Assembly (NCBI GenBank): GCA_020440645.1
Contig: JAGRNR010000042.1
Span: 1-34,735, forward strand
Reading direction: 5' to 3'
Source: JAHEFU01 sp020440645
Lineage (GTDB): Bacteria; 4484-113; JAFGCY01
Length of the DNA: 34,735 nt
Of this stretch, positions 23,780 to 31,300 are shown in pieces (positions within the stretch are counted from its first letter, which is position 1; each line of letters opens with the position of its first letter). Made by a program: the position numbers and the translations under genes. Under the pieces are notes generated by a model. That model saw nothing but the letters and a program-made list of their open reading frames with translations, was not told where the DNA came from and ran no database searches.

Positions 23780-24115
23780 TCAGCCTTTCCAGGTGCGAAA
23801 TGCTCCGAAGCCGGCCAGCCAGCTGCCGAGCACGAGGACCAGACCGGGGTTGCGAAAGGCCCCCAGCAGGCCCGGCAGGCTGCCCTCAGGCGGTTCCGTC
23901 CCGCCCCACCAGCCGATGTAGCCGAGGATGAAGGCGCAGGCCCCGAGCGTATAGACCCCTACGAGGCCGCTGATCTCCGCCAGCACCACCGGGGCGGTCG
24001 GGTCCTTGCCACTGCGGTCCTGCTTGTCGGTCTTCTTTGAGGTGTAGCCGAACAACACCCCGGTGGCCACGCCAAGCAGCACGGCGATGACAAGCATGGT
24101 GAGGTTCTGCGGCAC
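23780..24115 (-). CDS. Small three-span membrane protein, unknown
   Basis: A 111-residue protein with three predicted membrane spans: MLVIAVLLGVATGVLFGY, a middle span around GLVGVYTLGACAFILGYIGW, and PGLVLVLGSWLAGFGAF. A charged loop (TSKKTDKQDRSGKD) lies between the first two. No family was recognised. The GTG start at 24115 lacks a clear ribosome binding site and ATG 24097 is possible. Position directly upstream of secG suggests co-transcription and perhaps a role in envelope biogenesis, which is inference only. Confidence 0.6.
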   Translation of the reverse strand: MPQNLTMLVIAVLLGVATGVLFGYTSKKTDKQDRSGKDPTAPVVLAEISGLVGVYTLGACAFILGYIGWWGGTEPPEGSLPGLLGAFRNPGLVLVLGSWLAGFGAFRTWKG

Positions 24116-24231
24116 GCGCAGATTTTAGTACAGGCCCAGGCTTAGCCGCCTCATAACCACAGCTTCACCGCTGCTTAACCACTGCGCGGGCTGCAGTTCC
24201 TAGACTCTTGGTGGAGATAAGTGACTAGTTA

Positions 24232-25335
24232 ATGTCTGACCAGGGCGAGAAGACAGAAGCCGCAACACCGCGAAGACGGCAGAAGGCGCGCGAGCAGGGC
24301 CAGGTGGCGAAATCCACCGAGCTTGTCAGCGCGATCCTGCTGTTCGGCATGTTCCTGCTGCTGTTCAACCGCAACCACGGGCTGGCCGCCCAGTTCAGCG
24401 CCTACTTCACCGACACGGCCGGCAAGGCCTGGGTCACCGACCTCTCGCACGATGGCCTGCGCCTGCTGATCCGTGACAATGTGGTCGCCCTGCTGAAGAT
24501 CCTCGCGCCCTACCTGCTGGCCAGCATGCTTCTGGCGTTGATCGCCAGCCTGCTGCAGGTCGGGCTGGTGTTCTCCAGCGAACCGCTCAACCCGCAGCTC
24601 GGCCGGCTCAATCCGCTCAAGGGCTTCCAGCGCATCTTCTCGATGAAAGCGCTGGTGGATTTCCTCAAGAACATACTCAAGCTGGCAGCCGTCGGGCTCG
24701 TCGGCTTCAGCGTGCTGTACGCTGCCTATCCGGGCATCATTGTCAGTGTCGACCGCCAGCCCTTCGACTCCGTCGCCTTTGCCACCACCATCGGCTTTCG
24801 CATCGGCATGTTCTGCTGCGGGCTTTTGCTGGTGATTGCCATCCTGGACTACATCTACCAGAAATTCGAATTCGAGAAGAGCATCAAGATGAGCAAGCAG
24901 GAGATCAAGGAGGAGTACAAGAACATGGAGGGCGACCCGCAGATCAAGCGCCGAATCCGTGAGATGGGCCGCCAGTATGCCACGAGCAGCATGCAGGAGC
25001 AGGTGCAGCGCGCCGACGCGGTGATCACCAACCCGACGCATTACGCCGTGGCGGTTTGCTACGAAATGGACTGGCCAGCGCCGAAGGTGGTTGCCAAGGG
25101 CGTCGACTATGCGGCACTGCGCATCATCCGCTATGCCGAGGAGCTGGAGATCCCGGTCTACCAGCAACCGGAGCTGGCCCGTGCGCTGTACACCGTCGAC
25201 CTAGAACAGTACGTGCCTGCCAACCTGTTCCGCGCCGTGGCCCGGGTGCTGGCACACCTTGCCCGCTATGACGGCAAGCTGCGCCGCAAGCTCGGCAGTG
25301 GCAAGGGCAGCCCGGTTGCGCAGGCGAAGCCGTAG
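24232..25335 (+). CDS. flhB: Flagellar export apparatus protein FlhB
   Basis: This 367-residue FlhB/YscU-family protein is the substrate-specificity switch of the flagellar type III export gate. The N-terminus SDQGEKTEAATPRRRQKARE is the classic FlhB opening. Four membrane spans follow (about residues 30-55, 90-115, 140-165 and 180-205). The cytoplasmic domain carries the self-cleaving NPTH motif at residues 267-270 and the VVAKGVDYAA segment. The start is fixed by homology; GGAG lies 15 bases upstream, an unusually long spacing. No other flagellar structural genes adjoin, so it is detached from the usual fli/flh cluster. Confidence 0.95.
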   Translation: MSDQGEKTEAATPRRRQKAREQGQVAKSTELVSAILLFGMFLLLFNRNHGLAAQFSAYFTDTAGKAWVTDLSHDGLRLLIRDNVVALLKILAPYLLASMLLALIASLLQVGLVFSSEPLNPQLGRLNPLKGFQRIFSMKALVDFLKNILKLAAVGLVGFSVLYAAYPGIIVSVDRQPFDSVAFATTIGFRIGMFCCGLLLVIAILDYIYQKFEFEKSIKMSKQEIKEEYKNMEGDPQIKRRIREMGRQYATSSMQEQVQRADAVITNPTHYAVAVCYEMDWPAPKVVAKGVDYAALRIIRYAEELEIPVYQQPELARALYTVDLEQYVPANLFRAVARVLAHLARYDGKLRRKLGSGKGSPVAQAKP

Positions 25336-25401
25336 CTGCGTGGGATCCGAGGCAGGCGGGCACTGTCCACCAGCGCCCTTCTCCGCTAGAATCAAGCCAC
25401 A

Positions 25402-26757
25402 GTGCCGGCCAGCGGTTACAGCTACAAAATGCCAAGGCATGGCGGCGGAAAGGTTAGGCGCAATACCGAACCTCGCCGGCCGCTGTCCTGCTGCTGCCTG
25501 TCCCCGTTGATCGTGCTGCTGCTGGCCGGGGGAGCTCTGTGGTACTGGCAACCGGCCATGCTGGGCCAGCTCCGGCAGGAGGCCACAATGCTCATCGGAC
25601 AACTCCTTCCCTCCGAACCGGAACCGCAGTTCAACCACCCGAAGGTCAACTACCGCAGCGATCCCAACAAGTTCAGCCAGGGCGCACTGGATGTCCCGCC
25701 GCACAGCGACTCCCCCGCGCTGCCGGGATTCCGCGAACTGCTGCTGCTGGAGAAGCCGCAAAGCATCGACGGCCGGCTCAGCCGCCTGAAATTTGAAGGA
25801 CAGGAGTACCTGTTCACAGCGCTTGGTGAGCATGGCAGCATCCAGTTCGTCGGGCCGGATGGCCCGCTGGGCCTGCCGTATTCGATCACACCACTGGATG
25901 GCAGCTGGCAGGCGGGCTGGGACTTCAACCGCGACGGGCGCGATGAAGTGGTGCCGCTGTTCTCGCTGGAAAGCATCTTCGAGACCCAGCTGCCTGTGCC
26001 GGAATACCTCTGGAGCGGAATGATGGTCAGCAATGCCACGGTGGTGGAGGATGAAAACGGCCAGTCAATCAAGGTGCTGCATGGCCTGCCGGACCTGACC
26101 CGGCCGGAGTTCATTCCGGCTGTCGATGTGGATGGCGATGGCTGGAAGGAGCTGGTGCTGACCGATACCCGGGTCGGCGATGAGCGCACCAAGTTCCTTG
26201 TGTACGGTTACCTCGGCGAGAAGCGCGCCAGCCTGCTGGTGGAGCGCGATGCCTACTTCGCCGGCGTTAGTGACACGAACGGTGACGGCGGGCGTGAGCT
26301 GATCCTGTTCGACCGCCGCCGTGAACTGGTGGTGGCCCTGTCTCTGAAAGGTGGATCACGGGTGGTGCTGACCCCGCTGCCCTTTGCCGATATATCCGCC
26401 ATGCCTGACCTCAACGGGGATGGGATCAGCGAACTCGTGGACAGCGGCCGCGCATGGTGGGACCCGGTCAGCGGCTCCTATGTGGAGCTGGAGCCGGCAC
26501 TGGGCAGCAATGATCAGGATGAAGTTAAGCGGCTGAAGGTGCTGGCCTGTGACCTTGACTCAGACGACCGCCGGGAACTCATCATCTTCGAGGGCCAGCT
26601 GCATGGCCTGGAGCGCATGGCGGTCTACGCCCCGGACGGCAAGGCGCAGCAGTTGGTGGAATTCGATGATCCTCTGGTGGATGCCGTCGTGCTCAGCCGG
26701 GGGCAGCAGGAATACCTGGTGCTGGCCGGGCGTAATGGCCTGTGGAGCCTGCCCTGA
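25402..26757 (+). CDS. Membrane-anchored FG-GAP/VCBS-like repeat protein
   Basis: The 451-residue protein has a basic, Cys-rich N-terminus, one membrane anchor (LIVLLLAGGALWYW at about residues 36-50) and a large exported region. Five calcium-loop-like motifs recur: DFNRDGRDE, DVDGDGWKE, DTNGDGGRE, DLNGDGISE and DLDSDDRRE. These are typical of FG-GAP/VCBS propellers. CCCLS before the anchor could serve as a lipobox-like site but lies on the wrong side of the hydrophobic stretch. GTG 25402 or ATG 25429 may be the start; a TAGAAT box at 25387-25392 would favour the ATG. It follows flhB by 66 bases. Function unknown, perhaps binding outside the cell. Confidence 0.65.
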   Translation: MPASGYSYKMPRHGGGKVRRNTEPRRPLSCCCLSPLIVLLLAGGALWYWQPAMLGQLRQEATMLIGQLLPSEPEPQFNHPKVNYRSDPNKFSQGALDVPPHSDSPALPGFRELLLLEKPQSIDGRLSRLKFEGQEYLFTALGEHGSIQFVGPDGPLGLPYSITPLDGSWQAGWDFNRDGRDEVVPLFSLESIFETQLPVPEYLWSGMMVSNATVVEDENGQSIKVLHGLPDLTRPEFIPAVDVDGDGWKELVLTDTRVGDERTKFLVYGYLGEKRASLLVERDAYFAGVSDTNGDGGRELILFDRRRELVVALSLKGGSRVVLTPLPFADISAMPDLNGDGISELVDSGRAWWDPVSGSYVELEPALGSNDQDEVKRLKVLACDLDSDDRRELIIFEGQLHGLERMAVYAPDGKAQQLVEFDDPLVDAVVLSRGQQEYLVLAGRNGLWSLP

Positions 26758-26799
26758 GGCAGGGGAAAGTCCTCCAATCAGACTAATCGGGGAAATTTT

Positions 26800-26909
26800 C
26801 TGAGTGCCTGTAACATTCGCAATGGCAGGTTTATCTATTAACCGACACCAGTTTGCAAAGGCCGGTGTGAGAGGGGTACCGGGCCGGGAGGCCAGGGTAG
26901 CCCACTCAG
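26800..26909 (+). ncRNA. Candidate structured RNA domain
   Basis: CTGAGTG (26800-26806) and CACTCAG (26903-26909) close a ~110-nt domain. Inside are an ACACC/GGTGT stem (26845-26868), a GGCC-GGGA-GGCC hairpin (about 26882-26893) and a weaker first arm. An intrinsic terminator follows 45 bases later. The multibranch outline resembles a riboswitch or sRNA, but no known consensus fits. Confidence 0.3.
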
Positions 26910-26953
26910 ATCAGCCACCAAATTTGATTACCTCCTATATTTCAGCCGGTAGT

Positions 26954-26992
26954 CCCCGAGGGAACCCCCAATCTCTCGGGGCTCTTTTTTTT
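26954..26992 (+). terminator. Intrinsic terminator
   Basis: CCCCGAG (26954-26960) pairs with CTCGGGG (26975-26981), followed shortly by eight Ts (26985-26992). It lies ~200 bases after the FG-GAP-like gene. It ends either that gene's long 3' UTR or a separate small RNA. Confidence 0.8.
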
Positions 26993-27005
26993 CTGATTAC
27001 TGTTT

Positions 27006-27075
27006 CCCGCTCGTGCAAGCACTCGCGGGTCTAGCGCTGCGCTGGCGCATTCGCTGCCAGCGGGTCGCGCTGAAG
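27006..27075 (+). repeat. Structured repeat, copy A
   Basis: Hairpin 1: CCCGC-TC-GTG-CAAG-CAC-TC-GCGGG. GTCT follows. Hairpin 2: outer AGCGC/GCGCT, inner CGCTGGC with GCCAGCG around a nine-base loop, with fixed TG and GGTC, then GAAG. All stem pairs are canonical although the stem sequence differs from copies B and D. Strand is arbitrary; the transcribed strand is unknown. Confidence 0.7.
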
Positions 27076-27093
27076 ATGCATCGATTCCCACTG

Positions 27094-27161
27094 CCGGCTC
27101 GTGCAAGCACTCGTCGGTCTGGGCCTGCACTGAAGCAAAGCTTCAGTGGGTCGGCCGGAAG
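27094..27161 (+). repeat. Structured repeat, copy B
   Basis: Hairpin 1: CCGGC-TC-GTG-CAAG-CAC-TC-GTCGG (one G-T wobble). Hairpin 2: outer GGCC/GGCC, inner CACTGAAGC with GCTTCAGTG around an AAA loop. An 18-base linker before it matches the linker after it at 16 of 18 positions, so repeat plus linker (~87 bp) is the duplicated unit. Confidence 0.7.
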
Positions 27162-27179
27162 ATTCATCGATTTCCACTG

Positions 27180-27246
27180 CCGACTCGCCCAAGGGCTCGT
27201 CGGTCTGGGCCTGCACTGAAGCAAAGCTGTCCGGGTCGCGCTGAAG
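27180..27246 (+). repeat. Structured repeat, copy C (hybrid or decayed)
   Basis: Hairpin 1 is perfect with changed pairs: CCGAC-TC-GCC-CAAG-GGC-TC-GTCGG. Hairpin 2 is broken: its 5' side matches copy B (CACTGAAGC) but its 3' side reads GCTGTCCGGGTCGCGC, the end matching copy A, so neither stem closes. It looks like a recombinant of A-type and B-type units. Confidence 0.6.
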
Positions 27247-27374
27247 GTAGCCCGGCGTAATTCGGGGTCCATTGAATTCTGAGAACAGGTCGAAAACTGC
27301 ACGCTTCCTCAGTATCGGAAGTTTGATGCTGGCTCTACCAGGTAGCGCATGGCGCCACCGCTACCTCACATCCA

Positions 27375-27440
27375 TTTCTCCTCTCCTGCCTATTGCCTTC
27401 TGCCTTCTGATCCCCGAACCCTGGTCCCTGCACCCTGATA
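27375..27440. repeat. Heptamer-period repeat
   Basis: Units ctcctgc, ctattgc, cttctgc, cttctga, tccccga, accctgg, tccctgc and accctga follow each other with a 7-nt period. The complementary strand (tcagggt, gcaggga, ...) resembles the gggaaca-type arrays elsewhere in the window. Confidence 0.6.
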
Positions 27441-27501
27441 TTTATTAAATGTTGGTTAACCCGCCGAACCCGCTCTGAACCAGCAGGTCTCAATGTTCAT
27501 A

Positions 27502-27560
27502 GGACAGTGAGGGGATTCCCAGAGCCAAAAAGACAGTAAGGGGTCCCGGGGACAGTAGGA
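27502..27560. repeat. Three GGACAGT-type motifs
   Basis: GGACAGTGAGGGG (27502-27514), AGACAGTAAGGGG (27531-27543) and GGACAGTAGGA (27550-27560) recur within 60 bp. GGGGACAGT words are often seen near REP-associated (Y1) transposases. No transposase is present here, so this may be a remnant. Confidence 0.35.
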
Positions 27561-27567
27561 GATAAGC

Positions 27568-27654
27568 GGGTATCTGGTGCAATGGATACCGGGCAGTGCT
27601 ATAGGTGCGCTATGGACGCCTGCCTGGAAGTCCGGAGTGGCGGATACCCTTTTT
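27568..27654 (+). ncRNA. Candidate fold with alternative stems and a U-tract
   Basis: GGGTATC (27568-27574) can pair locally with GGATACC (27584-27590) or distally with GGATACCC (27642-27649), the latter followed by five Ts. Between them lie GGCAG/CTGCC and ATAG/CTAT stems. Mutually exclusive pairing of one 5' arm is the design of attenuators. No downstream gene lies within 600 bases, so its target is unclear. Confidence 0.3.
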
Positions 27655-27906
27655 GTTCAGCGCTGCGATGATTAAACCCAGCTAAAATGCATCCTCTCCA
27701 TCCTGAATTAGCATTATCACTTATCTCCACAATTCACCCTATATCGCTCCCAGACTGGCTTACCCACAATTGATGGGCAAACTCCGGCGTAATTACCTGC
27801 TTAATTAAAACTCCGGCTAAAACCGGAATTCACTGGCTATAGGTGTAACTTTCTCGTGTAGAATCGCATCCATTAATCACCAGTTCACAGAGTCAGTGGA
27901 AGAGGA

Positions 27907-27988
27907 GGGCTAAAAGCCCGCCGGTGGGAATCCGGCAACTTTTCAACTTGACGTAAGCCCGCAGAGAAATCTGCGGGCTTTCGCGTTT
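27907..27988 (+). ncRNA. Small structured RNA or attenuator ending in a terminator-like stem
   Basis: Three hairpins in a row: GGGCT-AAA-AGCCC (27907-27919), GCCGG-TGGGAAT-CCGGC (27920-27936), and an 11-bp stem AAGCCCGCAGA-GAAA-TCTGCGGGCTT (27955-27980) with a T-rich tail. AAGCCCGC occurs twice (27914-27921 and 27955-27962), so the first could displace the second from the final stem. A TAGAAT box lies at 27860-27865. The role is unknown. Confidence 0.4.
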
Positions 27989-28210
27989 CTGGGGCGTAAT
28001 AGGCCACTGGGCTGTGGCCGCGGGCCTAGGATGGTTATTGTCATGCACAACGCAACGATTGCAGGCCTGATCCCAGCTCCCTGTGGCCTGACTGGCTTCC
28101 ATGGCCAGCCAGCTCAGTAATCCACAATCCATCCCCAGAGCCCGCATCAATACTGGCCGCAAACCCCCTCGCTTTGCCTGAAAGCATTCCGTTGCCGCCC
28201 CGATTTCCCC

Positions 28211-28216
28211 TATAAT
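28211..28216 (+). promoter_or_regulatory. Consensus -10 box upstream of smc
   Basis: TATAAT is a perfect -10 hexamer about 95 bases before the SMC start. The -35 at 17 bases (TCCGTT) is poor. It is the best promoter candidate for smc and for the small ORF at 28260. Confidence 0.45.
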
Positions 28217-28259
28217 TGATGCCCGCCCGCGCGGTGGAAAGGAAGAGGTGGCAAATCGG

Positions 28260-28319
28260 ATGATCAGCGCTTCATGGCGCATGCGCGGCCCCGCCCTGAC
28301 GGAGGCCGCCCTTGCTTAG
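28260..28319 (+). CDS. Possible 19-codon leader ORF overlapping the smc start
   Basis: ATG 28260 to TAG 28317-28319 encodes MISASWRMRGPALTEAALA. GAGGTGG lies eight bases before the ATG, and the ORF ends eight bases inside smc, overlapping its TTG start at 28312. Such overlap would allow translational coupling. With so few codons it may be chance. Confidence 0.25.
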   Translation: MISASWRMRGPALTEAALA

Positions 28320-31300
28320 ACTGACCCAGCTGGAACTGCTCGGCTTCAAGAGCTTCCCGCACAAGACACTGATGGAGCTGGACGGCGGTGTGACCTGCAT
28401 CGTCGGCCCCAATGGCAGCGGCAAGAGCAATCTCAGCGATGCAATCAACTTCGCCTTCGGCTCCCAGAGCGGCAAGGAGCTGCGTGCGCACAACCTCTCG
28501 GGCCTGATCTTCGCCGGCACCGAGCAGCTGCGCCCGCTCAACATCGCCTCCGTCACCCTGCACTTCGAGGTGATCGACGACACCCCGCCTGAGGATGAAG
28601 ACGCCGAGCTGCTGGAGGCCCTCGCCGAAAGCGGTATCGGTGAGGATGGCCCGCGCGCGTCCCAGGTGGACATTGAGTCCAGCGGCTACCCGGGCCTGCA
28701 GCTGACCGTGTTCCACTCCGCCCGCCTCGAGGAGAAGCAGGACCGCACCCCCGGCATCATCCGTCTGCTGCGCGACATCAAGACCGGCGACCGCATCAGC
28801 CTGACCCGGCGCATCTTCCGCGACGGCACCGGCGGCTACTTCATCAATGATGAGCAGGTGCGCCTGAAGGATGTGGATGAGCTGTTCAACCGCTTCAACC
28901 TCGGCCGCAACAGCGTGTACAGCGTCAGCCAGGGCGAGGTGGAGAAGAAGATCCTCGGCACGCCGCAGGAGATGCGGGAATGGCTGGCGGAGGCCACCGG
29001 CGTGGCCCTGCTGCTGCAGCAGAAGAACCGGGCCCAGCAGAAGCTGAAGAAGACCAGCCAGAACCTGGAACGCCTGGAGGATATCCGGACAAACACCAGG
29101 CAGTTGGTTGAAGACCTGGCCGACCAGCGCGTCAAGGCTGAAGAGCACCTGCGGGTGCGTGAACAGCTGCGCATCGTGGAACTGAATGAAATAAAGCGAG
29201 AGGTTGAATTCTCGCAGCGCCAGCAGCTCAATGCTGAAAGCGGTCTCGAGGAGCTGGAAAACAAACTGGTCAGTTCAAAAACAGCCCTGGATGAGGCGAA
29301 GGCGGCCCTTGGCGAGAATGACAAGGCCCGCGAGGAAGCCCGCCAGGAGCTGGAAAGCTGCAACCGCCGGCTGGAATCCCAGCGCGAGCAGGCCGCCCAA
29401 CTCAGGCAGGCTGCCGCCGTGGCCCGCCAGGCTGTCTCCAGCCATGAGCAGGCGATCGAGCGTGCCCGGCATGACAGTGATGAACTGAAGAACCAGCTGA
29501 CGGAAATGGATGCCCATGAGGAGGCGATCCGCCGCAGCATCTCCCAGGCCCGCGAGGAGCAGGCCGCCGTGGCCGAGGGCGGTGGCGAGACCAGCCGCCG
29601 CCTGCGGGAATGCCAGGAGCAGGTCAATGAACTGAGCCAGCAACAGACCCGCCTGTCCTCCAGCGCTTTCGAGAACGCCCAGCAGCTGGCGCGCATCAAT
29701 AACCAGCTGGAAAGCATCGAGCGCAGCGAGCGCCAGCTCAGCAGCCAGATTGAGGAACGCCAGCGCCAGTACGAGGCCTCGACCGTGCGCCTCGGCGAGA
29801 TGAAGCAGGAGCTGGAGGAGGAGCAGACCCGCGCCGAACAGCTCGCGCTGGAAACCGGTGCGCAGAAGGACACGATCGAGGAGCACAACTCGGCGCTTTT
29901 GGAACTGCGCGAGGCAATCAGCAAGAGCGACCAGCACTGCGCCGGCCTGCGCAATACGCTGGCCGAGCTGAATTCACGGCGCCGCACCATCGCCGAACTG
30001 GCCGAGCAGGCCGGCCAGGAGGAGGGGGCGATTGCGCTGTTGGAGGACGAGGAGCTGGGCACCAGCCTGGCGCGCGTCACCAGCATCACCTTCACCAATG
30101 AACTGCGCCCGGCCTTCACCCGCCTGCTGGCGCATATGGATGATGCACTGGTCGGCCAGCCCGACAGCCGCAGTCGTGCCGCCAGCATCCTGTCCGGGGC
30201 AGGTGCGGATTCCCTGCTGCTGACCGGCAGCTATTCCGGCGAGTTCCACGAGCAGTCACTGTGGCGCCAGCTCAGCGGTGACCGCCGTGTGATCAACGCG
30301 CTGGCTGCAATGCTTGGTGATGTGCTGCTGGCTAATGACCCGCAGGAGGCCGACGGCCTGCTGGCTGGCAACGCAGAGGTGAGTGCGGTGGTGCTGCGCG
30401 ACGGCAGCATGCTGATCGGCCGCAGCCACAGCTTCATTGGCCAGCCCTCCCCGGAGAAGGCCCTGAAGGTGGCGCGCCAATCAGATCTCGCTTACCTTGA
30501 CGAACAGATAGAGGACATCCGCGTGCGCCTGGACAAGGCCAGCGCGGAGCTGAATGAACTGCGCCGCGCCCAGCAGAAGCGTCAGCAGGAACGCGATGAC
30601 GCAGTGGCCAAGCTCGCAGCCGCCGAGGAGCGCCTGCGCAATGCCCTGCAGCTCTGCGACCGCCTGCACAGCTCTATCGGTGAACGCAGCGCGGAACTGC
30701 AGCTGCAGGCCAGCCAGACAAAGCAGCTGGAAGCCGACCGCGGCAAGCTGCAGGAGGAACGCCCCGAGCGCGAGAAGGAACTGCGCGAACTGCGTGAGCA
30801 ACAGTCGCAGATCCAGCAGCGTGGCAACGAACTCGAACAGCAACGCAAGGCCGCCGAGCTGGAGCTGGACGAGGCCCGCCGCCTGCATACCGAGGCCCTG
30901 ACCCGCAAGGAGCTGGCCGACCAGCAGGTGCGCCACCTCGAGAAGGAGGAGCAGGACAGCATCGCCCGCGCGCAGTCACTGCGCACACGCATGCAGCAGC
31001 TCGGTTCGCGCATCGAGTCCAGTGAGAAGGAGCGCCAGCAGGCCCTGCAGACATCCGGCAGCGCCGCCGAACAGGCCACACTGCTGGAGGAGCAGCTTGG
31101 CAACAGCGGCACGGAACTGGAAACGCTCGCGAAGCAGCGTGAGCAGCTAGAACTGCAGGGCCGCGAACTGCAGGAGCAGCTTGCCAGCCTGGGCCAGGCG
31201 CGCAACAAGCTGGAGCAGGAGCAGGTCTCACTCAGCGGCCAGCGCGAGCGCGCCCTGGAGCGCATCACGGAATGGCTGGCAATGCTGGAGGAACGCCACC

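Larger units (their letters stand above)
26758..28311. other. 1.55 kb region without a recognisable protein gene
   Basis: No ORF here has family resemblance, signal peptide or coding character, except a possible 19-codon ORF before smc. From left to right it holds a structured domain with an intrinsic terminator, three tandem structured repeats, a GGTAGCG/CGCTACC hairpin (27341-27365), a heptamer repeat, three GGACAGT-type motifs, a fold with U-tract (27568-27654), an AT-rich stretch, an attenuator-like hairpin set (27907-27988) and the smc promoter region. It is an RNA/repeat island rather than empty spacer. Confidence 0.6.

Noticed and set aside
26840..26910. Cyclic-di-GMP (GEMM) riboswitch
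   Set aside because: TTTGCAAAGGCC loosely recalls the GCAAAG core, but the flanking GEMM stems and tetraloop/receptor pattern are missing.
27006..27246. CRISPR array
   Set aside because: Units are ~68 nt and internally structured, the linkers are near-identical rather than unique spacers, and there are no cas genes.
27006..27246. Integron attC sites
   Set aside because: The paired hairpins suggested attC, but there are no GTTRRRY/RYYYAAC core sites, no cassette ORFs and no integrase.
27907..27940. Cobalamin riboswitch
   Set aside because: Only a GGTGGGAATCCG-like piece is present; the B12 box and other conserved segments are absent.
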